Shown: positions 22,499 through 31,327, counted from the stretch's first letter. The stretch: 44,889 nucleotides of DNA from Treponema sp. (GCA_031283105.1 JAITCL010000010.1:1-44889); one strand, 5' to 3'. Made by a program: numbers and translations. The notes: generated by a model from the letters alone, not told the origin.

Positions 22499-22516
22499 GT
22501 ATAAACAGGGCGTTTT

Positions 22517-22879
22517 ATGAAGGTTAAAGCAGATTCAATTGCCGAGCGTATAAAGGCGATTCGTGCGGCGTTGAATCTTTCACAGCGGGATTTTGCGAAG
22601 GGAGTGTTTGTCTCTCAAAGTTATTTTTGTGATATTGAAGTGGGCAACCGCATGATAAGCGAGCGGATTATCCATTTGATTGCGGTGATTTACAAGGTAA
22701 ACAAGGAATGGCTCAAAACAGGAACGGGTGAAATGTTTTCAACATCAATGACCGAGGTAAAGCTGGAGCATTTGGCGGGTGTTTTTGGGCAGTTGGATGA
22801 ATTATTGCAGGATTATTTGATTAAGCAAGCCAATGAATTATTGGAAATACAGAAACAGACAATGAAAAAGACCAATTGA
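22517..22879 (+). CDS. XRE-family transcriptional regulator
   Basis: A 120-residue Cro/CI-type regulator. The helix-turn-helix lies at about 8-65 (RIKAIRAALNLSQRDFAKGVFVSQSYFCDIE), followed by WLKTGTGEMFS and a C-terminal dimer helix (FGQLDELLQDYLIKQANELLE). The plan matches that of the regulator at 11030. It lies 160 bases from the divergent small ORF/lipoprotein unit and 42 bases before the OmpA operon at 22922, so it could control either or both. An 11-base inverted repeat overlaps its -10 box. Confidence 0.9.
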   Translation: MKVKADSIAERIKAIRAALNLSQRDFAKGVFVSQSYFCDIEVGNRMISERIIHLIAVIYKVNKEWLKTGTGEMFSTSMTEVKLEHLAGVFGQLDELLQDYLIKQANELLEIQKQTMKKTN

Positions 22880-22885
22880 AACCTC

Positions 22886-22914
22886 TTGACCTTTCATATG
22901 AAACAAAATACCCT
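22886..22914 (+). promoter_or_regulatory. Promoter of the OmpA/lipoprotein operon with a central palindrome
   Basis: TTGACC (22886-22891), 17-base spacer, TACCCT (22909-22914). The spacer begins with the perfect palindrome TTTCATATGAAA (22892-22903), similar to ATTCATATATGAAT in the promoter at 31343-31373. The ATG at 22922 lies at the predicted +1. Confidence 0.6.
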
Positions 22915-22921
22915 ATGAGAA

Positions 22922-23998
22922 ATGAAGAATATAATACGAGGAATCTTGTTTCCACGAACAATGGTTCTAAAAAACCCCACCGGGCGTATTTTATTATTTT
23001 TAGTATTTTTTTCATTTGTTAACGGACTATACGCTCAAACAGAATTCCCGGCGGGGGAATTTTGGTCTTTGGACGCGGGGTTCGGCATGACTGATATTCT
23101 GGTGGAAGGGCAGTCTTTCCAGTTTATTCTTGATCCTAAATTATGGCTTTCGCCCCTGTTAATGGTGGGGAGCAAGGTTGGCGTAAACTACAGTACCGAC
23201 GCGGAGTCCCGGAATATACTCACTTTTGAAGGCCAGGTGTATCTGCGCTGGAATTTTCTGCGTCTGGGCAAAAATCCTGAAAAAAAAGTTAACATCTTTT
23301 TTCAGACCGGCTTGGGTTTGCTTTCCGCATACAGGGGCAAGGACAGTAATCCGTTCGATGATGTTACCCAGACCCGCGGTTCTATAATGGCTGACGCGGC
23401 GGCGGGAGTAACCATACCGTTGACTCCCCGGTGGCATATTGAGCCTTCAGTCCGCGGCGGGTATCCGCATATTGCCGGGGCGAGCCTGACAGCCGGGTAT
23501 AAATTTCCGCTGCCGCAAAAAACAAAATATGAAAAAACTCCGCCTGAAATTCAAACTGAAATTCAAATTGTCGAGGTTATAAAAACGCTTCCACCCAATG
23601 AAATTATTAAACGGATAATGATAACCGCGGTTGAATTTATTTTGTTTGGGCCGGATATAGGGCGGTACAATATAGGCATTGACCGTGACGCTCAGGGGCT
23701 TAACGAACTGGTTTTGAATAACATAGCGAAAACGCTTAAGGAGAATCCCGATTACCGCGTCAGAATAGAAGGTCATGCCAATCCTGTTACCACCGATCCC
23801 CGCGAAGCCGATGAGCTTATGGCCCTCAGTACGATGCGGGCAAATGTGGTAGCCGAACAGTTTAAGGCAAGGGGCGTAAGTGAAGACCAAGTGGTTGTTA
23901 TCGCCTTTGGCGGCACAAGGACGGTTACCAGCGACCACGACATCTGGAACAGAAACCGCCGCGTTGAGTTAATAGTTATTCAGGTTAATACTGATTAG
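22922..23998 (+). CDS. Outer-membrane protein with C-terminal OmpA domain
   Basis: 358 residues. The hydrophobic stretch at about 22-38 (RILLFLVFFSFVNGLYA) is a signal peptide. Residues about 45-200 alternate as beta-barrel strands (LDAGFGMTDILVEG, VGVNYS, VYLRWNFLRLG). A linker with repeated Glu/Ile follows. The OmpA-like peptidoglycan-binding domain (about 235-358) shows VEFILFGPDIGRYN, YRVRIEGHANPV, STMRANVVAEQFKARGV and NRNRRVELIV. The ATG at 22922 is at the predicted transcription start; an internal ATG at 22961 would give a more ordinary signal peptide. First gene of a four-gene operon. Confidence 0.85.
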   Translation: MKNIIRGILFPRTMVLKNPTGRILLFLVFFSFVNGLYAQTEFPAGEFWSLDAGFGMTDILVEGQSFQFILDPKLWLSPLLMVGSKVGVNYSTDAESRNILTFEGQVYLRWNFLRLGKNPEKKVNIFFQTGLGLLSAYRGKDSNPFDDVTQTRGSIMADAAAGVTIPLTPRWHIEPSVRGGYPHIAGASLTAGYKFPLPQKTKYEKTPPEIQTEIQIVEVIKTLPPNEIIKRIMITAVEFILFGPDIGRYNIGIDRDAQGLNELVLNNIAKTLKENPDYRVRIEGHANPVTTDPREADELMALSTMRANVVAEQFKARGVSEDQVVVIAFGGTRTVTSDHDIWNRNRRVELIVIQVNTD

Positions 23999-24012
23999 GC
24001 TGGAGGCGCACT

Positions 24013-24993
24013 ATGAAAAATAGAAAATTTATTTACTGTTTAACAGCGCTTGCGTGTATTTGTTTTATAAATTGTGAGAATCCCATTATGAAAAAATGGT
24101 GGGAAGAACCGGAATCGGAATATGTCCTGATTGCAAAAATGATTCCTCAGGTAACTTACGAAACAGTCATAGAACATGAATTTGTCTATAAGGAAATTTT
24201 TGTTAATCTTCCTCCTGAGGTAATCCATGATACGATAATACAAGAGGTTCCTATCTATGTGACTATCATAGAGAAAGTTCCAGAATATGTTTATGAAACT
24301 ATTAAAGAGACGGAATATGTGACAGTTTATATAGAAGTCGAGAAAATCGTCCCTGGTACTCCTACTAAAGAAGATATTATTCAATATATAAAAGAGCACC
24401 CAACGGAGATTATAAATATCATCAAAAAGGATCCCAAAGGGAAAGAAATTTTAATAGAGATAATAAAGGATATTCCCCCCGATGAGATTATGAGTTATCT
24501 TACTGACGAGCAGATCAAATATATCATAAAGCTGCAGCCGCCTCAGGTAATACTCCAGACCATAGAGATTATTGATATTGAATATATTATTTTTGCAGGG
24601 TCTGCTGATAAATATAACGGGCCCCACGGGGCGGGAGCCTCTACTGATCTTACTACTCAGGAAAAAAATTCCAATGACACTTCTGTTTCCGATATTGCGA
24701 AAGCTCTCAAAAATAATTCTGATTATTTGATAATGCTGCATGGTCATGCTAATCCTACAAGTTTTACCGAAGGTGAAATAGGCGATTTGATGATACTCAG
24801 CCTTAATAGGGCGAAGGCGGTAGAGGCGGAGCTTAGGACAAAGTTTAAAAATCTTAATAGTGGAGTTGATATTGATAATTCGCGGGTATCTGTCAGCGGT
24901 TACGGCGGCGGGAAAAATCTTTTCGGTTCCAATTCTACCTACGCTGGGCTTAACCGCCGCGTAGAAATGATACTGATAAGGGTTGGAATATGA
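24013..24993 (+). CDS. OmpA-domain lipoprotein with a long repetitive stalk
   Basis: 326 residues. The lipobox INC (Cys about 21) ends the signal peptide. Residues about 35-115 are a regular run of short beta repeats rich in Val, Ile, Tyr, Glu and Pro (YETVIEHEFVYKEIFVNLPP, then IIEKVPEYVYETIKETEY), and about 120-180 are helical with paired Lys and Glu. Together they look like a spacer crossing the periplasm. The C-terminal OmpA domain has YLIMLHGHANPT, NRAKAVEAELRTKF and LNRRVEMILI. It starts 14 bases after the upstream OmpA gene, and its stop overlaps the next start (ATGA). Confidence 0.8.
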   Translation: MKNRKFIYCLTALACICFINCENPIMKKWWEEPESEYVLIAKMIPQVTYETVIEHEFVYKEIFVNLPPEVIHDTIIQEVPIYVTIIEKVPEYVYETIKETEYVTVYIEVEKIVPGTPTKEDIIQYIKEHPTEIINIIKKDPKGKEILIEIIKDIPPDEIMSYLTDEQIKYIIKLQPPQVILQTIEIIDIEYIIFAGSADKYNGPHGAGASTDLTTQEKNSNDTSVSDIAKALKNNSDYLIMLHGHANPTSFTEGEIGDLMILSLNRAKAVEAELRTKFKNLNSGVDIDNSRVSVSGYGGGKNLFGSNSTYAGLNRRVEMILIRVGI

Positions 24994-25727
24994 AAAACAT
25001 TATAAAAATAGCGGGGACTGCCGCTCTGGCGGCGGTAATCATATTTTCAATGACAACCTGCGCTGACACTACGGACGAACCCTCTAATAACGGGCCAACG
25101 CATTATACCGGCGCGTTGAAAATCAGCAAACGGCAAGTGTGGGAAGGAACTAACAGCAATAAAATAAGCGAAGTATATAAAAAGTTTGAAGGAGAGCGCG
25201 GAATAAACGTTAATGTTTATTGGCCGGACGGAAGCGGTAAATTTAATCCAATAAAAAATTTAGGGTCAGGAAAAATAGAAAAAGGACTGCTTACCTGCGA
25301 AGTTCCCGAGCCGGAAGCGGACAATTTAATGGAATGGGATAATTTTAAGTTTGAATTTTCAGCGTGGAATGAGCTTGCATGTATACCGGCAGAAGCAAAG
25401 GGCAATTATCTCAGGCTTGTTACATCTAACGATGAATGGCTCAACAGGGAAAAAATGTCCGGTTCGTCTGATTCTTTATGGCTGGAAAGTATATGGTTTG
25501 TTTATGTAGACACGGACTGCCAAATAACCGGAACCCCCAGCGAAGGAATCAGACCGGGAGACGCTTTTTATGAAACGCCTGAAAACCTGAATTTAGCATT
25601 AAAAAAAGGCTGGAACACGGTATGCCGGAAACAGCTTTTACAAGGTGAACGCGGAATAGAGTTTGACTCAATGAAATTAAAAAACCCGAATGATTTTAAG
25701 TGGGCGATAAGGCCAGTTCACCCGTAA
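24990..25727 (+). CDS. Lipoprotein of unknown function
   Basis: 245 residues with a signal peptide ending in the lipobox TTC (Cys about 25). The mature part has strands around ALKISKRQVWEG and GINVNVYWPDG, and a long Trp-rich C-terminal half (SLWLESIWFVYVDTD, KKGWNTVCRKQLL) with the look of a beta-sandwich. The start codon overlaps the preceding stop by four bases (ATGA), showing translational coupling to the OmpA lipoprotein. No family is recognised; a surface or periplasmic partner of the two OmpA proteins is plausible. Confidence 0.75.
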   Translation: MKNIIKIAGTAALAAVIIFSMTTCADTTDEPSNNGPTHYTGALKISKRQVWEGTNSNKISEVYKKFEGERGINVNVYWPDGSGKFNPIKNLGSGKIEKGLLTCEVPEPEADNLMEWDNFKFEFSAWNELACIPAEAKGNYLRLVTSNDEWLNREKMSGSSDSLWLESIWFVYVDTDCQITGTPSEGIRPGDAFYETPENLNLALKKGWNTVCRKQLLQGERGIEFDSMKLKNPNDFKWAIRPVHP

Positions 25728-25739
25728 CAGGAGGAATAC

Positions 25740-26768
25740 ATGAAAAATTTTATGTGCTTTACACTCATTCTTGCTCTGGCAACTGCGGCTGTCTTTGCCG
25801 GCGGCAGTAGTGATAAAGGCCAGCCTTCAGGAAAAATAACGATTTATACCTCCATGTATGAGGATGTGATTAAATCTTTGGACGGGGCTTTGAAAAAACA
25901 ATTTCCCCAATGCGAAATTGAATTCGTCTACGGCGGAACCGGCCAGATTCAGGCGAGAGTTGCCGCCGAGCAGGCTGCCGGAAAATTGGGCTGCGATATG
26001 CTGCTGGTGGCGGAACCTTCCTATTCTTTGGAATTAAAAGAGAAAAAAATGCTGCATCGCTTTATTTCCGCTCAGGCGGGCAATCTTGCCTTCGACTATG
26101 ACAAGAAAGGTTACTGGTATCCGGTAAGGGTTTCCAACATGGTTTTGGCGTATAATCCCGGAAAAAACAACAAGAACAGCGTCCCTGATTCTTTTAATGA
26201 TTTTGCGCATAACGCAAGCGTCAGCGGCGCCGTATCAATGAGCAATCCCCTGAGTTCAGGAACCGCAATGGCTGCTGCCGCCGCTCTGCGTGATAAATAC
26301 GGTTATGGTTATTTTGAGGCGCTGGGCAGACAAAACGTAAAAATTGAATCCGGCGCGGCGGCTCTGGCGAAACTGGAAACCGGAGAGTACAAAGTGGTTA
26401 TGGTTTTGGAAGAATCGGTTTTGAAAAAGCGGCAGGAAGAATCATCCAAACTGGAAGTAATTTATCCCGCCGACGGAATCATTATCATTCCTTCTACAAT
26501 AATGACTATCGTAAAAAAGTGGAGCGCCCACAACAATACCAAATCCGCCGAAATAATAACCGACTGGTTTTTAAGCTATGATGGACAGAAAGCTATTGTA
26601 GCCGGCTGGATGCATTCGGTGAGGAAAGATTTTGATGTAACTCCCTACGATTCGATTCCTACCAGCCAGATTCAAGCCAACAGTATGCCGCTGAATTGGG
26701 AAAATTGTTTCCGCCAGAGGGGTGAAATCCAGGCCAAGTTTGAGGATTTCGTAACCCACAAGAAATAG
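25740..26768 (+). CDS. Extracellular solute-binding protein (iron/polyamine-type, ABC transporter)
   Basis: 342 residues with a signal peptide ending FAGG before the SSDKGQ linker. The periplasmic-binding fold is clear: GKITIYTSMYEDVIKSLDGA, CEIEFVYGGTGQIQARVAAE, CDMLLVAEPSY, VSNMVLAYNPGKN, VSMSNPLSSGTAMAAAAALRDKYG and VIYPADGIIIIPSTIM. This resembles family-1 binding proteins for ferric iron or similar anions. No permease or ATPase gene is present in the window, so it must rely on components elsewhere or act as a sensor. AGGAGG lies just upstream of the ATG, 12 bases after the preceding stop. Confidence 0.88.
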   Translation: MKNFMCFTLILALATAAVFAGGSSDKGQPSGKITIYTSMYEDVIKSLDGALKKQFPQCEIEFVYGGTGQIQARVAAEQAAGKLGCDMLLVAEPSYSLELKEKKMLHRFISAQAGNLAFDYDKKGYWYPVRVSNMVLAYNPGKNNKNSVPDSFNDFAHNASVSGAVSMSNPLSSGTAMAAAAALRDKYGYGYFEALGRQNVKIESGAAALAKLETGEYKVVMVLEESVLKKRQEESSKLEVIYPADGIIIIPSTIMTIVKKWSAHNNTKSAEIITDWFLSYDGQKAIVAGWMHSVRKDFDVTPYDSIPTSQIQANSMPLNWENCFRQRGEIQAKFEDFVTHKK

Positions 26769-26789
26769 GGAACAACGAGTAATCACCCA

Positions 26790-26818
26790 TTGACATATCC
26801 CCATTACCCACATAAACT
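26790..26818 (+). promoter_or_regulatory. Promoter of nfeD and the stomatin-like gene
   Basis: TTGACA (26790-26795), 17-base spacer, TAAACT (26813-26818). The ATG at 26828 follows after 9 bases with no Shine-Dalgarno, giving a leader of at most a few bases. Confidence 0.65.
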
Positions 26819-26827
26819 TTTAGCGGT

Positions 26828-27295
26828 ATGTTGTTTTCCTTCGGCATGGTATCCGCTCAGTGGATATGGGCGGCGCTGGTTATTATTTTCGCCCTTATCG
26901 AAGTTTTTACCTTCGGCCTTACTACGGTGTGGTTTGCCATAGCTGCCCTGCTTATGGTATTTCTTTCACTTTTAAAAATTCCCCTGTCGGTTCAAATAAT
27001 AATATTTTTAATTATCGCTTCCGTGCTGCTGATTTTTACGCGGCCGCTGGCGATAAAAAAATTCAAAATGGGCAAAGAAAAAACAAATGTCGACAGCCTG
27101 ATCGGAAAACACGTACCGGTGATTAAGACCATCGGCGAATTTGAAAATGGCGAGGTAAAACTCAACGGCCTGATATGGTCTGCCCGCTCGGATAATAATG
27201 CGGAAATAGCCGTGGGAACCAAATGCGAAGTCCTGCGGGTCGAGGGCGTTCAGCTTATCGTTCGCCCGTTAGAAGTAACGGAGGTATCATTATGA
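26828..27295 (+). CDS. NfeD-like membrane protein
   Basis: A 155-residue short NfeD: hydrophobic helices at about 10-35, 38-52 and 55-70, and a C-terminal OB-fold (about 90-145) with LIGKHVPVIKTIGEFENGEVKLNGLIWSA, VGTKCEVLRVEG and LIVRPL. NfeD proteins pair with stomatins/SPFH proteins in membrane microdomains. Here the stop overlaps the start of the SPFH gene (ATGA), the usual gene pair. No protease domain of the long NfeD type is present. Confidence 0.88.
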   Translation: MLFSFGMVSAQWIWAALVIIFALIEVFTFGLTTVWFAIAALLMVFLSLLKIPLSVQIIIFLIIASVLLIFTRPLAIKKFKMGKEKTNVDSLIGKHVPVIKTIGEFENGEVKLNGLIWSARSDNNAEIAVGTKCEVLRVEGVQLIVRPLEVTEVSL

Positions 27296-28209
27296 TCTAT
27301 GTAATTATTGTTTTGGCGGTGTTTATTCTGATGCTGATTGTCGGCAATATCAGAATCGTTGCCCAGTCCAATGCCTATGTGCTTGAGCGTCTTGGCGCGT
27401 ACAGCGCTACCTGGGGCGTGGGTATCCATGTAAAAATCCCTTTCATTGACCGCATTGCCGGCAGGGTTTCGCTCAAGGAACAGGTGGCGGATTTTGATCC
27501 GCAGCCGGTCATTACCAAAGACAACGTAACCATGATGATTGACACGGTGATATATATGCAGATTACCGATCCCAAACTCTACACTTACGGCGTGATAAAC
27601 CCCATGAACGCCATTGAAAATTTAACCAGCACCACGCTGCGGAATATTATCGGCGAACTGGAACTTGACGAAACCCTGACCAGCCGTGACATGATCAACA
27701 ACCGTATGCGTCTGGTACTTGACGAGGCAACCGATCCCTGGGGGATTAAGGTAAACCGCGTTGAAGTTAAAAACATTGCGCCGCCGCGGAGTATTCAAGA
27801 GGCAATGGAAAAGCAGATGCGGGCCGAGCGGGAACGCCGCGAATCGATACTCAGGGCGGAAGGCGAAAAACAGTCGGCGATTTTGGTTGCCGAGGGGCAA
27901 AAGGCTTCCGCCATTCTCAAGGCAGAGGCGGAAAAGGCTGCGATGATTTTACAGGCGGAAGCCACCAAGGAAGCTGCCATCCGCGAGGCGGAAGGCGAGG
28001 CTCAGGCCATCCTCAGCGTACAAAGGGCTACCGCTGACGGCCTTTCCATGATTAAGGCGGTCAGCGCCGATGCGGCCCTTATCAAGCTGAAAAGCCTTGA
28101 AGCCCTGCAAAAAGTCGCCGAAGGCCAGGCCACCAAAATCATCATTCCCTCGGATATTCAAAATCTGGCGGGGCTGGTAACCAGCGTTACGGAGTTGGCG
28201 AAAAAGTAA
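27292..28209 (+). CDS. SPFH/band-7 stomatin-like protein (QmcA-like)
   Basis: 305 residues: an N-terminal membrane anchor (about 1-20), then the SPFH domain (about 20-185) with AYVLERLGAYSATWGVGIHVKIPFIDRI, DFDPQPVITKDNVTMMIDTVIYMQITDP and YGVINPMNAIENLT. A long Ala/Glu-rich coiled coil follows (about 185-260; RAEGEKQSAILVAEGQKA). It forms oligomers in membranes. GGAGG lies 7 bases upstream of the ATG, which overlaps the nfeD stop. rpoN follows after 68 bases on the same strand. Confidence 0.93.
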   Translation: MIYVIIVLAVFILMLIVGNIRIVAQSNAYVLERLGAYSATWGVGIHVKIPFIDRIAGRVSLKEQVADFDPQPVITKDNVTMMIDTVIYMQITDPKLYTYGVINPMNAIENLTSTTLRNIIGELELDETLTSRDMINNRMRLVLDEATDPWGIKVNRVEVKNIAPPRSIQEAMEKQMRAERERRESILRAEGEKQSAILVAEGQKASAILKAEAEKAAMILQAEATKEAAIREAEGEAQAILSVQRATADGLSMIKAVSADAALIKLKSLEALQKVAEGQATKIIIPSDIQNLAGLVTSVTELAKK

Positions 28210-28277
28210 GAAAGTAAATGCAGAAGCCCTGCTAAATTCTCCTCGACAAAAGGCCCTCAAGGGGTTACTATTAACGT

Positions 28278-29708
28278 ATGCAGCAGGCTTCCCTGGTTCA
28301 AAGACAGCAGCTTGGGGTCAAAATGGCCCCGCAGATGTATCAGTCCATAAAGTTGATGGAAATGCCGTTGATTGAGTTGAGGGAAAAAATTGGGGAGGAG
28401 CTTGAGCGGAACCCGGCCCTGGAAGTTGTCGAGGATAACAGCACCGTTTCTCTGGACGATGAAGAAGCCGCCGGTGAGGAAATGGAGTATTTTGAGACCA
28501 GCTCGGATTCCGGCTTTATAAACAGCGGCGCGGGAGGGGCTGCCGCATCGGATGAACATCACCGTTTTATCGAAGGGGCGTTGAGCCGCCCGGAAACCCT
28601 TCAACAGCATCTTCTCTGGCAGTTGCAGTTGGAACCGGCGAATGACGAATTGCGGGCTATTGCGTCTGTTCTTATTCAAAACCTTGACGATGACGGTTTT
28701 CACAAAGAGCCGCCTGAAACCATTTTCAACAAAGCGCCCTTTTTAACGCCGCCGCCCCGCCTTGCTGAAGCTATTCACCTTGTCCAAACGCTTGATCCCA
28801 TCGGCTGCTGTACTGCCAATTACCATGAATCCCTGAAAGTGCAAATTGCCCTGCTGTACGATGACGCCCCCGTCTGCATGGAAAGCGCACTGGATTACCT
28901 TGAACTTTTGGAACGGGAAAAATTTCCCGAAGCGGCAAAAAAAATGAATTGCAGCAAGGATGAGGCCCGCGGCTGTTTTGAACTGATAAAAAAACTTTCC
29001 CCTTTTCCCGGAAGGCTTTTTGCCGGGGCGGAAGTCCGTTTTGTAGCGCCTGACGTGCAGGTTGTCAGAGGCGGTTGTGCGGGCGGCATCGCCGGCAACT
29101 ACGACAGTGGCGATTTTGTTATTATTTTTAACAACGAAGTGATTCCCGTTTTGGGGATTAATGCTTTTTTCAAAAAACTCGACCCGGAGATTCACCGGGG
29201 CCGCATCAAAAATTCCGCCGATTATGCGGCGCAGAAATTTGCGCGGGAAAATATCAAGGAAGCCCGCGGTTTTATCAACTCACTTGCCATGCGCAACCAT
29301 ACCCTTATGATGGTAACCCGCGCCGTAGTGGAATTTCAGCGGCCCTTTTTTATGCACGGGCCCCAGCATCTTGCCCCCCTCACCCTGCGTGACATTGCCG
29401 AAAAATTGGGCATACATGAGACAACGGTTTCCCGGACTGCCAACGGCAAGTACATGCAGACCGAATGGGGCATATTTGAACTGCGCTATTTTTTTACCAA
29501 TTCCATCAGCGGCGCCGGGTCAGACGGTTCTCCTTTTTCAAAAGAAGGAGTCAAGGCGGTTATTCAGGAACTGGTCAACGCCGACGAGCAAAATCTTTCT
29601 GACCTTGACATCGCAGAATTGCTGGCGCAGCGCGGTATTTCGCTTGCCCGCAGGACAGTGGCAAAATACCGCAAAGAACTTGATTTGGGTTCTTCATATA
29701 CCCGTTAA
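28278..29708 (+). CDS. rpoN: RNA polymerase sigma-54 factor
   Basis: 476 residues. Region I (about 1-50) is Gln/Leu-rich (QRQQLGVKMAPQMYQSIKLM) and binds enhancer activators. An acidic region II (about 55-90) follows, then the core-binding region, the helix-turn-helix (about 370-395, LTLRDIAEKLGIHETTVSR) and the RpoN box ARRTVAKYRKEL (about 455-466), which reads the -24 element. No sigma-54 activator gene is in this window. hpf follows after 25 bases, the arrangement also seen in many other bacteria, and a strong terminator closes the unit. Confidence 0.96.
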   Translation: MQQASLVQRQQLGVKMAPQMYQSIKLMEMPLIELREKIGEELERNPALEVVEDNSTVSLDDEEAAGEEMEYFETSSDSGFINSGAGGAAASDEHHRFIEGALSRPETLQQHLLWQLQLEPANDELRAIASVLIQNLDDDGFHKEPPETIFNKAPFLTPPPRLAEAIHLVQTLDPIGCCTANYHESLKVQIALLYDDAPVCMESALDYLELLEREKFPEAAKKMNCSKDEARGCFELIKKLSPFPGRLFAGAEVRFVAPDVQVVRGGCAGGIAGNYDSGDFVIIFNNEVIPVLGINAFFKKLDPEIHRGRIKNSADYAAQKFARENIKEARGFINSLAMRNHTLMMVTRAVVEFQRPFFMHGPQHLAPLTLRDIAEKLGIHETTVSRTANGKYMQTEWGIFELRYFFTNSISGAGSDGSPFSKEGVKAVIQELVNADEQNLSDLDIAELLAQRGISLARRTVAKYRKELDLGSSYTR

Positions 29709-29733
29709 GGGAAAAAATATACAGGAGGCAAAG

Positions 29734-30045
29734 ATGAACACAGAAATTAAATCAGTGCATTTCAATCTGCATGATGATGCAAAGGAGTACCTCAATAAAA
29801 AAATTGAGCGTATCCACAACGCCGAGAACATGATGGTAGATCTTCTCATCACCCTAAAAAAGGAAAAGGACTTTGAGGCCGAGGCCACCGTCAATTTCCG
29901 CTGGGGCGTTTCAACCCACGTTCATGAAAAGGACTTTGATCTTAATTCCGCCATTGACAAAATGATGGACAAACTGGAATCAAAAATAACCAAAGAAAAG
30001 GAAAAGGTTAAAGAAAAGCGGCAAAAAACCCATGACCAACAATGA
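29734..30045 (+). CDS. hpf: Short ribosome hibernation promoting factor (HPF/RaiA family)
   Basis: 103 residues, a short-type HPF with a single beta-alpha-beta-beta-beta-alpha domain: IKSVHFNLHDDAKEYLNKKIERI, MMVDLLITLKKEKD, AEATVNFRWGVSTHV, and the C-terminal helix AIDKMMDKLESKITKEKEK with a Lys-rich tail. It would bind the 30S subunit and help form 100S dimers in resting cells. AGGAGG lies 6 bases before the ATG. It is cotranscribed with rpoN and ends before a 14-bp terminator. Confidence 0.93.
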   Translation: MNTEIKSVHFNLHDDAKEYLNKKIERIHNAENMMVDLLITLKKEKDFEAEATVNFRWGVSTHVHEKDFDLNSAIDKMMDKLESKITKEKEKVKEKRQKTHDQQ

Positions 30046-30058
30046 TAAGTGTTCATGT

Positions 30059-30110
30059 AACAAAGAGCAAAGTTAAGGCATGGCTTTTCTTTGCTCTTTG
30101 TTTATTCGTT
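30059..30110 (+). terminator. Intrinsic terminator of rpoN-hpf
   Basis: AACAAAGAGCAAAG (30059-30072) and CTTTGCTCTTTGTT (30089-30102) form a perfect 14-bp stem with a 16-base loop, followed by TATTCGTTTTTTTTC. The stretch 30111-30212 after it holds nothing recognisable. Confidence 0.9.
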
Positions 30111-30212
30111 TTTTTTCTTTTTTTGCATTACGTTTAACGATGCTCCTTATAGCGTTCATCCCCAATCAGGTACACCAGACATTTTTGGTGACAGGCACTA
30201 TGCGCAGTCTTT

Positions 30213-30258
30213 CAAATAACAGGCAACAAAGTTTTTGCCTTTCGTTACCTGTTATTTG
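30213..30258 (-). repeat. Conserved 3' hairpin of the first BspA-like gene
   Basis: CAAATAACAGG (30213-30223) and CCTGTTATTTG (30248-30258) begin a long stem that continues inward with wobble pairs around a GGCAAAAA loop. It starts directly at the stop codon of the LRR gene. A nearly identical hairpin follows the second LRR gene (39313-39354). There is no strong T-run, so it could serve mRNA stability as well as termination. Confidence 0.65.
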
Positions 30259-31290
30259 TTAAGGCTGTCTCGTCCATACAGAACTTTCATTCACCGGCGC
30301 GGTTGTGGTATACGTTCCCGGCGTTCCGTTTTCTGCGTCTGTTGCGTAAAACTTGGTGGCCAAATCGCCCATGCTGGAGAACGCAATACCAACACCAGTA
30401 CCAGCAGAAGCATACGTGCCTTCAAATGTTACGCTGGTGAGATTGCTGCAACCGGAAAAAGCGACCATCCCAATGCTAGTTACACTGTCCGGTATGGTTA
30501 TACTGGCAATGCTGGAGCAATTTTGAAAAGCTGCTGCTCCAATACTGGTAACGCTGTTGGGTATGGTTACGCTGGTAAGGCTGGAACAATTGTTAAAAGC
30601 CTGACCCCCAATGCTGGCAACGCCGTTTGGTATAATTACGCTAGTAAGGCTGATGCAACCGGAAAAAGCACGAAGTTTAATGTCGGTAACGCTGTCGGGT
30701 ATGGTTATTCCGGTTAGCGTGGCGCAGCCTGTATATGGGAATGTTGTTGTTCCATCACAAAAAGCCTCCTGCGGAATTTCTGTTATGGTACCGCCTGAAA
30801 GGTCAAGGTAGACGTATTTGCCTGCCGCGCTGTTTAGCGTTGTAAAGAGGGTTGCAAAATCGTCTTCATCATCAATGTTCAGCGCAATGTTGTAGGGGGT
30901 ATCTTTGGTATTGGCGGATTTATCGGATAAGAATGTTGATAAATCGTTATAAATCGTAAACGTTCCGGCGGTTAAACCGGTTGCCGCTTTCCAGCCGCTT
31001 GCCGCCGCTACGTTAAAGGTTACGGCATAAGCGCCGTTTGCCGTTGGAAGCGCCGCTGCGCCGTTGTAATAGCGGGTTATCGTTCCGCTGGATTTGCCCT
31101 GTTTCGGCGTTATGGTTACGTGCGTAACGCTTCCCTTTATCTGCGACAGGTTGCCGATAACAAAATCCGCCGCCGTTGGGGTTGTATCTTCGCCACCGCC
31201 ACCGCCGTCCGGTGAACAACCCATAAATACCAAACCAAAAGCGCACATCACCAATGTGCCAACAATGCCGCAATGTTTCCCGGTTTTCAT
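30259..31290 (-). CDS. BspA-like leucine-rich repeat lipoprotein (copy 1)
   Basis: 343 residues starting at the ATG at 31290 (AGGAG upstream). The signal peptide ends FMGC, followed by a Gly-rich tether. An Ig-like or all-beta region (about 35-115; GSVTHVTITPKQGKS, ANGAYAVTFNVAAASGWKA) precedes a linker. Then come four to five TpLRR/LRR_5 repeats of 23 residues of the form IGxxAFxxCSSLTSVTIPNSVTS (about 190-300). BspA-like proteins mediate adhesion in oral treponemes and Bacteroidetes. The N-terminal half is nearly identical to that of the copy at 38267-39310. It is divergent from an XRE regulator. Confidence 0.9.
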   Translation of the reverse strand: MKTGKHCGIVGTLVMCAFGLVFMGCSPDGGGGGEDTTPTAADFVIGNLSQIKGSVTHVTITPKQGKSSGTITRYYNGAAALPTANGAYAVTFNVAAASGWKAATGLTAGTFTIYNDLSTFLSDKSANTKDTPYNIALNIDDEDDFATLFTTLNSAAGKYVYLDLSGGTITEIPQEAFCDGTTTFPYTGCATLTGITIPDSVTDIKLRAFSGCISLTSVIIPNGVASIGGQAFNNCSSLTSVTIPNSVTSIGAAAFQNCSSIASITIPDSVTSIGMVAFSGCSNLTSVTFEGTYASAGTGVGIAFSSMGDLATKFYATDAENGTPGTYTTTAPVNESSVWTRQP

Positions 31291-31327
31291 ACAAAAATCT
31301 CCTTTTTTGGCGTTATCTCTGCCACGT

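Noticed and set aside
23520-23600. Repeated CAAACTGAAATTCAAA-like sequence as a possible direct-repeat array
   Set aside because: Only two to three short units coding for the EIQTEIQI linker of the OmpA protein; explained by the protein repeat. No CRISPR-like array is present anywhere in the window.
30235-30717. Plus-strand ORF with YGYTGNAGAI-like repeats opposite the first BspA-like gene
   Set aside because: The repeats are the antisense reading of the LRR repeats; the same shadow appears opposite the second copy (38813-39334).
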